From Flavitalea sp966112615 (GTDB lineage: Bacteria; Bacteroidota; Bacteroidia; Chitinophagales; Chitinophagaceae), in the NCBI GenBank assembly GCA_966112615.1, contig CBHWDO010000002.1, positions 186,001 to 250,000 of the forward strand: 64,000 nucleotides of DNA, written 5' to 3'. Each line of letters begins with the position of its first letter. The first letter of the stretch is position 1. A model generated the notes under the pieces. That model saw nothing but the letters and a program-made list of their open reading frames with translations, had not been told where the DNA came from and did not search any database. The translations under genes and the position numbers were made by a program. This document shows, in pieces, positions 42,674 to 52,194 of this stretch.

Positions 42674-44641
42674 ATGAAGACCATGATCCGATTGTTTACA
42701 ATCCTGTTGTGTCTGGCATTTCCGGGCGCGGTTATAAGCCAGATCACTAGTCCACAGATCAAAGCAAACTTTGGAGTTGATGGCGACCTTCGTTCAAACT
42801 TTTTCAACTTTGCCGTGAATGGTAATGACGACTGGTTCAGTACAAGTTTGCCTGGTGCTGCCGGGAAATGGGTGATTGATACTACAGGCGCAGCATATAT
42901 CACCAACAGGTATGTTACAGATCTGAACTTCAGAAAGATCCCATTCTTCAGAACAATGAATTATCCGGCATACAGTATCGTAAATAACCGTATGCTGATC
43001 GATGCAGTATTCATTCGTGATTATCATGAAACGGATTCAACCATCTTTAAATCAGGAAATAAAAATGGCATGAGTCCAGAGTTCTGGGCAACTCCGGTTG
43101 CGCAATCTATTCCTGATAAGAATGAGATCCTGGATATGATGGTGCACGTGAGAAGAGCAGGTCCGAATAAAACAGATTCTCTCTGGATGATCGGTGGACT
43201 TTCCATTGAAAACACAACAGGTAACAGGTACTTCGATTTTGAAATGTACCAGACAGATATCTATTACGATCGTAGTACATTGAAGTTTTATAACTATGGT
43301 CCACAGGCAGGACATACTGCATGGCAATTCAATTCCGCAGGTGAAGTAACTGTTCCCGGTGATATTATTTTCACTGCAGAATATTCAAGTTCTGCACTTA
43401 CATATATTGAAGCAAGGATCTGGGTGCATAAGTCTGCATTGTCTATGACCCCTGATGGTTTTCTTTGGGGAGGAGTATTTGAAGGTGATGGTACAGCAGC
43501 AGAGTATGGTTATGCAAGTATCAAACCTTTAACTGCAGGTGGTTTTTATACAGGACTTCAGAATGCAGCAAACACATGGGCTGGTCCATTTAAATTAGTA
43601 TTGGGTGATAACAGTGTAGTAAATGATTATACCAAAGGTCAGTTCATGGAGTTTTCTGTAAACCTTACAAAACTTGGCCTTGATCCTGTTACACTTTTGG
43701 GTGCGGATGAATGTGGAATGCCATTCAGAAGAGTATTAGTGAAAACAAGATCATCAAGTTCTTTCACTGCAGAGCTTAAGGATTTCGTTGGTCCATTTGA
43801 TTTCTTTCTTCCTGCAAGAGTAAGTGCCAATGCAAATGTGCCGCTGTTTTGTGGTGAAGGTCCTTTCATCAGTGAGATCAGTGTAACAGATCCTTTATCA
43901 ACATCAACCTATACCTGGACTACAACCGATGGTAATATTGTAGGATCCAATGTAGGTCCTAATATAAATGTTGATGCTCCCGGAACTTATATTGTTTCGC
44001 AGCAACTTCAAAGTGGCTGTACAGTGTATGCTACAGATACTGTGAGGATCATCAGTGATACAGATTGTGCATTACTTTCAAAAGCATTGCTTTCATTCAA
44101 TGCAAGAGTAAAAGGAACAGTGGCAAATCTAACCTGGACAACCAACAATACCGGTGTTATTGCTACTTTAACTGTGGAAAGAAGTATTGACGGTGAGAAC
44201 TTTTTCCCTGTATCAACTCTTCCGGCAAAAACACAGAATATTGAAATACTTGATTACAACTATAATGATGATCTTGATAAAATTCTTTTCCCGGTTGTCT
44301 ATTACAGGATCAAATTGACAGGTAACAGCGGCTCTTACGTTCACAGTAATATCGCAAGGGTAACCAATAAATCAATGGAGAATGAAACTTTAAGAATCAT
44401 TCCAAATCCTTTAAATAATCATTCAAAGATATTCCTGAATGCTGATGCATCAGAAACAATGCAGGTAAGAGTGATAGATCAGTTAGGTGTACAAAGAATG
44501 AGTTTTTCTGCCAATGTTGTCAAAGGTTATAATAGAATTAGTTTAGAAAAATTATCTGCCCTTGAACATGGCGTTTATTTTATTCAGTTGGTAAATAAGC
44601 AATCAAGGGTTATTGGAAGCCAGAAGCTCCTGGTGCCATAA
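42674..44641 (+). CDS. Secreted protein with T9SS C-terminal sorting domain
   Basis: 655 residues from the ATG at 42674. Signal peptide (LFTILLCLAFPGAVISQ). The first about 370 residues form one large domain (IKANFGVDGDLRSNFFN ... DDWFS) that I do not recognise. A PKD/Ig-like module follows, containing TYTWTTTDGNIVGSNVGPNI with two Cys (CGEG, GCTVY). Then come the pre-sorting domain (SFNARVKGTVANLTWTTNN, VERSIDGENFFPV) and a type A T9SS domain (IIPNPLNNHSKIFLNA ... HGVYFIQLVNKQSR). Exported by the GldKLMN system. Single gene with its own terminator. Confidence 0.85.
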   Translation: MKTMIRLFTILLCLAFPGAVISQITSPQIKANFGVDGDLRSNFFNFAVNGNDDWFSTSLPGAAGKWVIDTTGAAYITNRYVTDLNFRKIPFFRTMNYPAYSIVNNRMLIDAVFIRDYHETDSTIFKSGNKNGMSPEFWATPVAQSIPDKNEILDMMVHVRRAGPNKTDSLWMIGGLSIENTTGNRYFDFEMYQTDIYYDRSTLKFYNYGPQAGHTAWQFNSAGEVTVPGDIIFTAEYSSSALTYIEARIWVHKSALSMTPDGFLWGGVFEGDGTAAEYGYASIKPLTAGGFYTGLQNAANTWAGPFKLVLGDNSVVNDYTKGQFMEFSVNLTKLGLDPVTLLGADECGMPFRRVLVKTRSSSSFTAELKDFVGPFDFFLPARVSANANVPLFCGEGPFISEISVTDPLSTSTYTWTTTDGNIVGSNVGPNINVDAPGTYIVSQQLQSGCTVYATDTVRIISDTDCALLSKALLSFNARVKGTVANLTWTTNNTGVIATLTVERSIDGENFFPVSTLPAKTQNIEILDYNYNDDLDKILFPVVYYRIKLTGNSGSYVHSNIARVTNKSMENETLRIIPNPLNNHSKIFLNADASETMQVRVIDQLGVQRMSFSANVVKGYNRISLEKLSALEHGVYFIQLVNKQSRVIGSQKLLVP

Positions 44642-44659
44642 CTTGTTTAAAATGTTCCG

Positions 44660-44696
44660 GAGCATAGTCGTTATCAATGGCTATGCTCTTTTTTTA
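44660..44696 (+). terminator. Rho-independent terminator after T9SS cargo gene
   Basis: GAGCATAG and CTATGCTC arms (44660-44667 and 44681-44688), 13-base loop, then seven T. It is 18 bases after the stop. Confidence 0.88.
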
Positions 44697-44709
44697 TTCT
44701 TTTAATAGT

Positions 44710-44717
44710 TACTTTTG
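44710..44717 (+). promoter_or_regulatory. -7 promoter element TACTTTTG before gpsA
   Basis: Exact TAnnTTTG match, 17 bases before the gpsA ATG and just after the upstream terminator. No -33 TTG. Confidence 0.6.
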
Positions 44718-44734
44718 GCCGCAAAGAACAGGAC

Positions 44735-45772
44735 ATGAGATATGGAATAATTGGAAGCGGCTCCTGGGCTACTGCCCTTGCAAAAATTCTTACTGATAAT
44801 AAAACTCACATCAATTGGTTGATACGTTCGGAAGCGATGGTTGATCATATCCGCCGTCGTCACCATAACCCGAATTATTTGCGTGCCGTATACTTTGATG
44901 ATAACCTGCTAAACCTTTCAGTAGATATTAATGAAGTTGTTGAACAATCCGATATTGTTCTCATAGCGGTTCCTTCTGCCTATCTCGAAGAAACGCTTGC
45001 GCCCTTGAACAGTCATGCTTTTCTTAATAAAAAAATTATTTCTGCAGTTAAGGGTATGATGCCTTCTACCAATCAACTGCTGAATCAATACCTTGAAGAG
45101 CAGTATGGAGTTGAGCTTCAAAACTATGTTACCATCATGGGCCCATGCCATGCCGAAGAAGTAGCTGCAGAAAAATTATCTTACCTGACTTTTTCTTCCA
45201 TCGATCAGGCTCTTGCACAGGAAGTAGCAAAGTCCTTTACTACTGTTTATATTAATACAGTGGTCAACAACGATGTGCTGGGTGTGCAATATGCCGCCAT
45301 ACTTAAAAATATTTATGCGCTTGGAGCCGGCATTGCGCATGGACTTGAATACGGCGATAATTTCCTTAGTGTACTGATCGCAAATTGTGCGGATGAAATG
45401 GCCAACTTCCTGCAAAAAGTTGGAATACCGAATATGGAAGTGGGTAAACACCATAAAGAAAATGAAATTACACATCGTAAGGATCAGAATTATGCAGCAT
45501 CTGTTTATTTGGGAGACCTGCTCGTAACATGCTATTCATTATTCAGCCGCAACAGGACCTTTGGTAATATGATCGGTAAAGGCTATTCGGTGCGCGCTGC
45601 TCAACTTGAAATGAATATGGTTGCAGAAGGATATTATGGAAGCAAATGCATTCGTGCAGTGAATGACCAGCTCAATGCTGATATGCCCATCGCCAATGCA
45701 GTGTACAAGATCCTATACGAACATGTAAAACCTTCCAGTGCATTCAGCGAAATTGAGAATGTGATGATCTAG
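44735..45772 (+). CDS. gpsA: NAD(P)H-dependent glycerol-3-phosphate dehydrogenase
   Basis: 345 residues. Reduces dihydroxyacetone phosphate to sn-glycerol 3-phosphate for phospholipid synthesis, in the cytoplasm. Rossmann loop GSGSWATAL (7-15), IRSEAM after strand 2, VPSAYLEETL, and the catalytic region ISAVKGM and GPCHAEEVA (where most homologues have GPSFA). The C-terminal domain has LKNIYALGAGIAHGLEYGDN, with the conserved Lys. The length suits the family. Its last four bases overlap the convergent hemW gene. Confidence 0.93.
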   Translation: MRYGIIGSGSWATALAKILTDNKTHINWLIRSEAMVDHIRRRHHNPNYLRAVYFDDNLLNLSVDINEVVEQSDIVLIAVPSAYLEETLAPLNSHAFLNKKIISAVKGMMPSTNQLLNQYLEEQYGVELQNYVTIMGPCHAEEVAAEKLSYLTFSSIDQALAQEVAKSFTTVYINTVVNNDVLGVQYAAILKNIYALGAGIAHGLEYGDNFLSVLIANCADEMANFLQKVGIPNMEVGKHHKENEITHRKDQNYAASVYLGDLLVTCYSLFSRNRTFGNMIGKGYSVRAAQLEMNMVAEGYYGSKCIRAVNDQLNADMPIANAVYKILYEHVKPSSAFSEIENVMI

Positions 45773-46884
45773 TCTACAAACAGGTCCGAAGCTATGCCAT
45801 CAGCATAAAGCCTTCCTTCTTTGGTTAAGATCAATCGATCACCCTGTTGGATCATCTTTTGATCTGCCAGGTATCTTTGTGCTGATCTTACAATTGATTC
45901 ATGGAATTCCTTTTTGATTTTAGGAAGATGTAAGCCTTCCATGGTTCTCAGGGAAGTCATGATATATTCATTTGTCCTTTGTGATTCTGTAAGGGTCTCT
46001 TCTTCAATGGGTACAACCCCTGCTTCAATGGATTTTATATACAAAGCATTGTTTGAAATATTCCATTGTCTTCCGGATCCATTGAATGAATGTGCTGATG
46101 GACCTAAACCAAGATAATGCGAGCCGCTCCAGTAGGCACTGTTATGCCTGCTCCTGTATCCCGCTTGCGCAAAATTGGAGATCTCGTAATGTTCAAATCC
46201 ATTTCTTTCCGACCATTCCATCAGCTGCATAAATTGGGCAGCCTGTTGTTCAGGATCGATATCTTCTTTCTTTCCCCTGGCGATCATATTGTCCAGGGCT
46301 GTCTTCGGCTCAACTGTCAATGCATAACAACTCACATGCTGTACACCCAGTTCTTTTACAGTCTGCAAATTCTGCTGCCATTTTTCATCCGTTAATCCCG
46401 GCGTTCCATATATCAGATCGATGGTAAGATTGGTTATGCCATTTTCCTGTGCGATCCTAATGCAATTCCTTGCCTGTTCAGCATTGTGCAGACGGTTCAT
46501 CCATTGAAGGTCTTCTTCAAAAAACGACTGGATCCCGATGCTCAGCCGGTTGACTCCAAGTGAAACCCATTGCTGCACTTTATCAGCCCTGATATCATCC
46601 GGGTTAGCTTCCAAAGTGATCTCAGCATTTTCTTCAACTTTAAAATGATTTTTTATGGATTGAAGAATATCTGAAAGTTCACTGATCTCAAGTAGGGAAG
46701 GAGTACCTCCACCAAAATAGATAGTAGCAATGGACTGGTCTAACAGGAAATCCTTACGCAGCTTAATCTCTTTCAATAAAGCCGGAACAAATTCGTTCTT
46801 GCTCTGCAGAGAAGTGGAAAAATGAAAATTGCAGTAATGACAGGCTTTCCTGCAATACGGAATATGAATATAAATGCCTGCCAT
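45769..46884 (-). CDS. hemW: Radical SAM haem chaperone HemW-like protein
   Basis: 371 residues. N-terminal YIHIPYCRKACHYCNF holds the CxxxCxxC cluster motif (Cys11, Cys15, Cys18), with the preceding YIHIPFC-type signature. YFGGGTPSLL and EANPDDI follow; the C-terminal HemN-like domain has the NEYIMTSLRTMEGL motif. Formerly annotated as an oxygen-independent coproporphyrinogen oxidase, but HemW lacks the fourth Cys (CxxxCxxCxC) of HemN. Here residue 20 is Phe, so the HemW assignment holds. Divergent from the Omp85-like gene; a haem link with hemD further on is suggestive. Confidence 0.9.
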   Translation of the reverse strand: MAGIYIHIPYCRKACHYCNFHFSTSLQSKNEFVPALLKEIKLRKDFLLDQSIATIYFGGGTPSLLEISELSDILQSIKNHFKVEENAEITLEANPDDIRADKVQQWVSLGVNRLSIGIQSFFEEDLQWMNRLHNAEQARNCIRIAQENGITNLTIDLIYGTPGLTDEKWQQNLQTVKELGVQHVSCYALTVEPKTALDNMIARGKKEDIDPEQQAAQFMQLMEWSERNGFEHYEISNFAQAGYRSRHNSAYWSGSHYLGLGPSAHSFNGSGRQWNISNNALYIKSIEAGVVPIEEETLTESQRTNEYIMTSLRTMEGLHLPKIKKEFHESIVRSAQRYLADQKMIQQGDRLILTKEGRLYADGIASDLFVD

Positions 46885-46902
46885 GTTTATTATTTTAGCA
46901 CG

Positions 46903-48711
46903 ATGTTCAACAGCGGCGCAAATTTACGGCTTTATTCCCCGACCCGGATGTTAATGGTTTGCTTGCTGTTGTTTCTCCAGCTTGGATCAATGGCACAGTA
47001 CCGTGTGGAATATAAACTGCAGGACAAAGATCCTTCTGCAAAATTGCAGAAAGCCGCGCTGCTGACCGAATTCAAATTAAAAGGAGATGCAGCTGCTTAC
47101 CTCGAACAACTTCAGCCTAACCTGGTTAAAAAAGGATTTGCCACTGCTTCCATTGATAGTATCAGGCTCGATTCCCTTTCTGGATATGTGCAATTATTTC
47201 TCGGGGAACAATACCGCTGGGCCTCCATTCGTATGGATTCAGCAGATGCATTGCTGATCAGGAATTCAGGTATCAATACCTCACCCAAAAATGGATCATT
47301 TGATGCCATAACGGATCTTCAGAAAAAATTACTCGACTGGCTTGAAAACAGCGGCTATCCTTTTGCCGGCATTCGCCTGGATAGTATCGATATTCAGAAT
47401 GATCAGCTTTCAGGCAAACTGGTGATCGATAAAGGCCCTTTGTATAAGATAGATAGCCTGCGAAATATGGGAACAGCGCGGATCTCGCGAAATTACCTGG
47501 TTCAATACCTGGGAATTAGTCCGGGTGCGCCTTTTAAAAAAGACCGCCTTCAAAAGATCTCTCCAATGGTCCGGGAGCTTCCGTTTGTCACCGAAACCCG
47601 GCCCTGGGATATGACCATGCTGGGAACCGGCTCAATTCTAAATCTTTACCTGGATACCCGGAAAAGCAGCCAGGTCAACGTTTTGGTAGGGTTTCTTCCT
47701 TCCAGCCAGCAATTGCAGAATAACAAGATGCAGGTTACCGGTGAAGCCAATATCAATTTAAAAAATGCCCTGGGAAATGGTGAAACGATCGGGTTGAACT
47801 GGCAGCAAATCCAGGTCAAATCACCCCGCCTTAACCTTTTATACCAGCATCCTTACCTGTTCAATTCGCCGGTGGGTATGAATTTCAACTTCGACCTGTT
47901 CAAAAAGGATTCTTCTTTCGTCAATATCAACCTGCTCCTGGGTGCACAATATTCGGTGAGCGCCCGTCAGACCGGTTCAGTATTTTTTCAAAGCATGAGT
48001 TCAAACCTTTTGACGGTAGATACTTTCCAGGTGAAGGCTTCCCGCAGGCTTCCGGAGCAGGCAGATATCAGTTCCATCAATCTCGGCGTAAGCTATGAGA
48101 TCAATACCACTGATTACCGCTTCAACCCAAGAAAAGGAAATGAACTGACCCTTAGTTTTTCGGCCGGTACCAAAACCATCAAAAAAAACAATGTGATCGG
48201 GCAGTTATTCGATGAATCGGATCCTTCTTTTGATTTCAATTCCCTGTATGATACGCTTAAGCTAAAGTCGTACCAGTTCAGGATGAAACTTTCCGCCTCA
48301 AAATTTTTCCCGCTGACCAGGGCTTCCACCATTAAAACCTCCCTGAATGGTGGATGGTTCCAGAGCGAAAATATTTTCAGGAACGAAGTCTTCCAGATCG
48401 GTGGTTATAAATTATTGCGGGGTTTTGATGAAGAAAGCCAGTTTGCTTCCCAATACCTGGTAGCTACTGCAGAGTACCGTTACCTCCTGGGAAGGAACTC
48501 TTTTCTGTTTGTTTTCCTTGATGGAGGATTTACAAGGAACCAGTCGCTCCAAAGCAACCCATCCTATAATTATATCGGGACAGGCTTGGGGATGGCTTTT
48601 GAAACCAAGGCGGGGATATTCAACCTTTCCTGGGCGGTGGGAAGAAGAAGTGATGCCCGGTTCGACTTCCGCCAGTCGAAGATCCACCTTGGCTACGTGA
48701 ATTATTTTTAA
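46903..48711 (+). CDS. Omp85 (BamA/TamA)-like surface antigen
   Basis: 602 residues from the ATG at 46903. A later ATG at 46948 keeps the signal peptide LMVCLLLFLQLGSMAQ and is equally possible. A POTRA-like part (GPLYKIDSLRNMGTARISRNYLVQYLGISPGAPFKKDRL) is followed by a 16-strand barrel with the Omp85 loop-6 signature GYKLLRGFDEES (R in place of the VRGF motif's context). The C-terminal strand ends KIHLGYVNYF with terminal Phe. It probably inserts or transports outer membrane proteins or is a dedicated translocase. It is neighbour to DUF4271, hemD and gldK. Confidence 0.85.
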   Translation: MFNSGANLRLYSPTRMLMVCLLLFLQLGSMAQYRVEYKLQDKDPSAKLQKAALLTEFKLKGDAAAYLEQLQPNLVKKGFATASIDSIRLDSLSGYVQLFLGEQYRWASIRMDSADALLIRNSGINTSPKNGSFDAITDLQKKLLDWLENSGYPFAGIRLDSIDIQNDQLSGKLVIDKGPLYKIDSLRNMGTARISRNYLVQYLGISPGAPFKKDRLQKISPMVRELPFVTETRPWDMTMLGTGSILNLYLDTRKSSQVNVLVGFLPSSQQLQNNKMQVTGEANINLKNALGNGETIGLNWQQIQVKSPRLNLLYQHPYLFNSPVGMNFNFDLFKKDSSFVNINLLLGAQYSVSARQTGSVFFQSMSSNLLTVDTFQVKASRRLPEQADISSINLGVSYEINTTDYRFNPRKGNELTLSFSAGTKTIKKNNVIGQLFDESDPSFDFNSLYDTLKLKSYQFRMKLSASKFFPLTRASTIKTSLNGGWFQSENIFRNEVFQIGGYKLLRGFDEESQFASQYLVATAEYRYLLGRNSFLFVFLDGGFTRNQSLQSNPSYNYIGTGLGMAFETKAGIFNLSWAVGRRSDARFDFRQSKIHLGYVNYF

Positions 48712-48740
48712 CTGCTGCCCGAATACTGAACCTGCTTCAA

Positions 48741-48748
48741 TATTTTTG
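48741..48748 (+). promoter_or_regulatory. -7 promoter element TATTTTTG before DUF4271 gene
   Basis: Exact TAnnTTTG, 28 bases before the TTG start codon. It supports the TTG as the real start because no in-frame ATG lies between. Confidence 0.55.
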
Positions 48749-48776
48749 CGGCCAACAATCACCCTTAAGTTCAACA

Positions 48777-49742
48777 TTGAGGAATCTAATTTTACTTCTG
48801 ATCCTGTTTATGTCGATGGTTGCCCGCGCCCAACAGGCCGATTCGGGTGCTATTGCCCCCATTGGCAGGGTTGATACTGCCAGGATAGATACTGTAAGGT
48901 TGATAGATTCAGCCAGGGTTGCCGACAGCATCCGGCTGGCAAATATTCCTAAGGTTAACACTGATTCGCTGAATGTGGCTAAGGCCAAAGCCAGCCTGGC
49001 CAGGTTTCAGAAGTTGTTGTTATCAAATCCTTATTACAGGTTTAAAAATCCGGCACTTGACCTGCGGTCTGAACCGCGCAAAGCCGAAAACTTTGAAGGG
49101 ATATTTTATTATCTCCTCGGCCTGATCTTCTTTTTTGCCCTGATCAGGTTGATCTTCAACAAGTACCTGGATAATATCTTTTCATTATTCTTCCGGGTAA
49201 CGATGCGGCAGCAACAGGTTCGTGACCAGCTTTTGCAGACCCCACTGGCTTCTTTATTACTGAATGTATTTTTCGTGGTAAGTGCAGGAACCTTCCTGGC
49301 TTTCCTGGCAAGACATTATCACTTTGTGGATAATATCAGCATTTGGTTGCTGTTGCTGTATTCCATCGGGTTCATTGCCGCTTTGTATACCGGGAAATAT
49401 ATTTTCCTGAAGGTTGTTGGCTGGCTGTTCAATGTAGAAAAGGCAACCGATATGTATACCTTCATTGTGTTCCTGGTCAATAAGATCCTGGGCATTGTGC
49501 TGATTCCATTCATTGTTATTTTGGCACTGAAGCCCTCCGGAATGCAGAATTTTTTCGTTCATTTTTCATTGATATTGATCGGTTTCCTGTTTCTATACAG
49601 GTTTTTTATTTCCTACCGGCCGGTCAGAAATGAGATAAAAGTGAATAAATTTCATTTTTTCCTTTACCTTTGCGCCTTCGAAGTAACTCCTCTTGTATTG
49701 ATTTACAAGGTTTTGCTGAATATTGTGGAACGCGGTATATAA
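48777..49742 (+). CDS. DUF4271 domain membrane protein
   Basis: 321 residues with a TTG start at 48777; the first ATG would remove the signal peptide (LILLLILFMSMVARAQ). An Ala/Asp/Arg-rich extracytoplasmic stretch (30-80) precedes about six membrane helices (from FYYLLGLIFFFALIRLIF to KFHFFLYLCAFEVTPLVLIYKVLL). DUF4271 proteins are found in Bacteroidota next to hemD, as here (25 bases). Function unknown; the constant pairing suggests membrane linkage to haem synthesis or envelope work. Confidence 0.85.
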   Translation: MRNLILLLILFMSMVARAQQADSGAIAPIGRVDTARIDTVRLIDSARVADSIRLANIPKVNTDSLNVAKAKASLARFQKLLLSNPYYRFKNPALDLRSEPRKAENFEGIFYYLLGLIFFFALIRLIFNKYLDNIFSLFFRVTMRQQQVRDQLLQTPLASLLLNVFFVVSAGTFLAFLARHYHFVDNISIWLLLLYSIGFIAALYTGKYIFLKVVGWLFNVEKATDMYTFIVFLVNKILGIVLIPFIVILALKPSGMQNFFVHFSLILIGFLFLYRFFISYRPVRNEIKVNKFHFFLYLCAFEVTPLVLIYKVLLNIVERGI

Positions 49743-49767
49743 CATCTGACCATCATTCTGACTCGAT

Positions 49768-50565
49768 ATGGTAAAAAACGGGGCAAAAAACGAAGCGACT
49801 TCAGCAGTTGTGAAGAAGATTCTGATCACTCAACCCAGGCCTGAAACAGACAAATCTCCGTACTTTGAACTTGCCCGCAAGTACAATGTAGAGCTGGAGT
49901 TTCGTCCCTTTATCGCGCTGGAGGGAATTCCATCTAAGGATTTCCGCAAGCAGAAGATCGACATTGCCGCATATTCCGCGGTGATCTTTACCAGCAGGCA
50001 TGCGATCGACCACTTTTTCCGCATCTGCGAAGAAATGAAGATCAGCATCTCCCAGGACACCAAGTACTTCTGTATCACCGAAGCCGTTGCCCTTTATCTC
50101 CAGAAATTCATTCTATACAGGAAAAGAAAAGTTTTTTACGGGGCAGATGGTACCAACAAGAGCATGTTTGATGTGATCAACAAGCATAAGGGAAATGAAA
50201 AATTTCTCTATCCATGTTCAGAAAACCAGCAGGATAACGAGATCGTAGGCTGGTTGAAATCCAATAACTGCGAATTTGCCACTCCCTTCATGTACCGCAC
50301 CCTCAGTTGCGATATTAAAGATCTACTTACCCAAAATACCTTCGATATTATCTGTTTCTTTACGCCAAGCGGGGTGAAAAGCCTGTTTGATAACATTCCT
50401 GACTTCAACCAGAACGGAACCAGGATCGGCGCTTTTGGAAACAATACCTTCAAAGCAGTAGAAAACTTCGGATTGACCCTCGATATCAGGGCTCCCCAGC
50501 CGCAAACCCCTTCCATGGTGGCTGCACTGGAACAGTACCTGTCGTCCGTTACCAAAAAGAAATAA
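49768..50565 (+). CDS. hemD: Uroporphyrinogen-III synthase
   Basis: 265 residues. Cyclises hydroxymethylbilane to uroporphyrinogen III in the cytoplasm. The two-domain HemD fold is indicated by ILITQPRPETDKSPYFELA, AVIFTSRHAIDHFF, FYGADGTNKSMFDV, CFFTPSGVKSLFDN and RIGAFGNNTFKAVE. Conservation in HemD is low, but these stretches and the length fit. The preceding gene is DUF4271; the T9SS operon starts 223 bases on. Regulation jointly with hemW is possible, not shown. Confidence 0.9.
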   Translation: MVKNGAKNEATSAVVKKILITQPRPETDKSPYFELARKYNVELEFRPFIALEGIPSKDFRKQKIDIAAYSAVIFTSRHAIDHFFRICEEMKISISQDTKYFCITEAVALYLQKFILYRKRKVFYGADGTNKSMFDVINKHKGNEKFLYPCSENQQDNEIVGWLKSNNCEFATPFMYRTLSCDIKDLLTQNTFDIICFFTPSGVKSLFDNIPDFNQNGTRIGAFGNNTFKAVENFGLTLDIRAPQPQTPSMVAALEQYLSSVTKKK

Positions 50566-50764
50566 ATCCACAACCATATTGCCGGTACTCTACGTAAATT
50601 AATTGTCTTTTCTTCCTGAGAAGCAATAGGTTTCAAACAAAAAAGTTTCATTACCGTTGATACAATTTTTTGAATTGTGTACCGTTTTAGACTTTGCCTG
50701 AAACTCTAATTGTGCTTAAATAAGTAACAAATTATAAGAATCGTCAATGAAGCCGGTAAAACAT

Positions 50765-50772
50765 TATTTTTG
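50765..50772 (+). promoter_or_regulatory. -7 promoter element TATTTTTG of the gldKLMN operon
   Basis: Exact TAnnTTTG, 16 bases before the ATG at 50789. It lies after the upstream ATG at 50747, which is therefore not the gldK start. A small palindrome ACAATT-N5-AATTGT at 50662-50678 lies in the same 223-base gap. Confidence 0.6.
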
Positions 50773-50788
50773 CCCAATACCCTCTAAT

Positions 50789-52072
50789 ATGATGAAAATG
50801 AGAAACCTATCCGCCTTAACTGCCCTGTGTGCAATGTTTTTTGCTACGGGTTGCGGAATGTTTGGTAAGTCAAATAAAGGGCTTCCAAATGATGGCCAGC
50901 TGCACGGAGTTGCACCTGCCACCAAATACAATATGACCAAGCCTCCAGGCATGGTGTACATCCCACCAGGAACCTTTCACATGGGTCCGAGTGATGAGGA
51001 TGTGAACTATGCATTCACTGCCCGTAATAAGCAGGTTTCCATCAATGGCTTCTGGATGGATGCAACGGAGATCACCAACAATGAATACCGCCAGTTCGTA
51101 AACTGGGTACGTGATTCAATCGCTTCTACTTTGCTCCAGTATGGAAAGGAAGTGGATGGCAGGTTTGCGATCGACTGGAAAAAAGCACAAACCATCAAAT
51201 GGGGGGATAAAGCTACCATCGAGAAACTCGACCAGATGATCCTGACTCCAGAGAACAGGATCTTCGGAAGAAAAGATATCGATCCGGCTAAACTGGTTTA
51301 CCATTCTGAAACCTTCAACCTGAAGGAAGCTGCAAAGCGCGAGAATGCCAGCAAGCCAAGATCACAGTTCATTGAAAAGAAAGATGTATTCATTTATCCT
51401 GACACCCTGGTGTGGATCCGTGACTTCAGCTATTCCTATAATGAACCTGCTACCAAGAAATATTTCTCTCACCCTGCTTACGGTAACTACCCAGTAGTAG
51501 GTGTGAACTGGAAACAGGCGAGTGCATTCGCTGAGTGGAGAACCCACCTGCTGAATTCTCACCTGACCAATAAAAAGCTTTCTACTGAATCTGATTTCCG
51601 TCTGCCTACTGAAGCAGAATGGGAGTACGCAGCAAGAGGCGGTCGTTCCCAGTCTATGTTCCCCTGGGGTAACTACTACCTGAGAAACCAGAAAGGTTGT
51701 CTGCTGGCGAACTTCAAGCCTGGACGTGGTAACTATCCGGAAGATGGTGGTTTCTACACTGTAAAGGCTGATGCTTACTGGCCAAACGATTTCGGTCTGT
51801 ACTGTATGGCGGGTAATGTTGCTGAGTGGACCTCTTCATTATATTATGAAGGTGCTTACAACTTCCAGCATGATATGAACCCTGATATCCGTTACGGTGC
51901 CAAAGATTCTGATCCTCCACGTATGAAGCGCAAGGTACTTCGTGGCGGTAGCTGGAAAGATGTAGGTTTCATGCTGCAAACCAGCACCAGGACTTACGAA
52001 TACCAGGATACTGCGAAGTCTTATATCGGCTTCCGTACTGTGATCGATCTTCCACCAACACAGAAGCGTTAA
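50789..52072 (+). CDS. gldK: Type IX secretion ring lipoprotein GldK
   Basis: 427 residues from the ATG at 50789. Lipoprotein signal (ALCAMFFATGC). The body is a formylglycine-generating-enzyme-like (SUMF1) fold: MVYIPPGTFHMG, GFWMDATEITNNEYRQFVNW, VVGVNWKQASAFAEWR, FRLPTEAEWEYAARGG and GNVAEWTSS, ending VLRGGSWKD...YIGFRTV. With GldN it builds the periplasmic ring under the outer membrane. It is the first gene of gldKLMN. Confidence 0.95.
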   Translation: MMKMRNLSALTALCAMFFATGCGMFGKSNKGLPNDGQLHGVAPATKYNMTKPPGMVYIPPGTFHMGPSDEDVNYAFTARNKQVSINGFWMDATEITNNEYRQFVNWVRDSIASTLLQYGKEVDGRFAIDWKKAQTIKWGDKATIEKLDQMILTPENRIFGRKDIDPAKLVYHSETFNLKEAAKRENASKPRSQFIEKKDVFIYPDTLVWIRDFSYSYNEPATKKYFSHPAYGNYPVVGVNWKQASAFAEWRTHLLNSHLTNKKLSTESDFRLPTEAEWEYAARGGRSQSMFPWGNYYLRNQKGCLLANFKPGRGNYPEDGGFYTVKADAYWPNDFGLYCMAGNVAEWTSSLYYEGAYNFQHDMNPDIRYGAKDSDPPRMKRKVLRGGSWKDVGFMLQTSTRTYEYQDTAKSYIGFRTVIDLPPTQKR

Positions 52073-52119
52073 ATAATCGTTATCGCATAAAATTTTAGTA
52101 ACACTTAATCGTTAATTAA

Positions 52120-52139
52120 TTGATTTAAAAACAAATCAA
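52120..52139. promoter_or_regulatory. Small hairpin between gldK and gldL
   Basis: TTGATTT-AAAAAC-AAATCAA, a perfect 7-bp stem in the 122-base gap. It is not followed by T-runs. It may be an mRNA processing or attenuation site setting different levels of the ring and motor proteins. Confidence 0.4.
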
Positions 52140-52194
52140 ACCACTAACCTTTTTTCTAAACCGAAATCCGTAAAAAACTAAAAAACATCACACA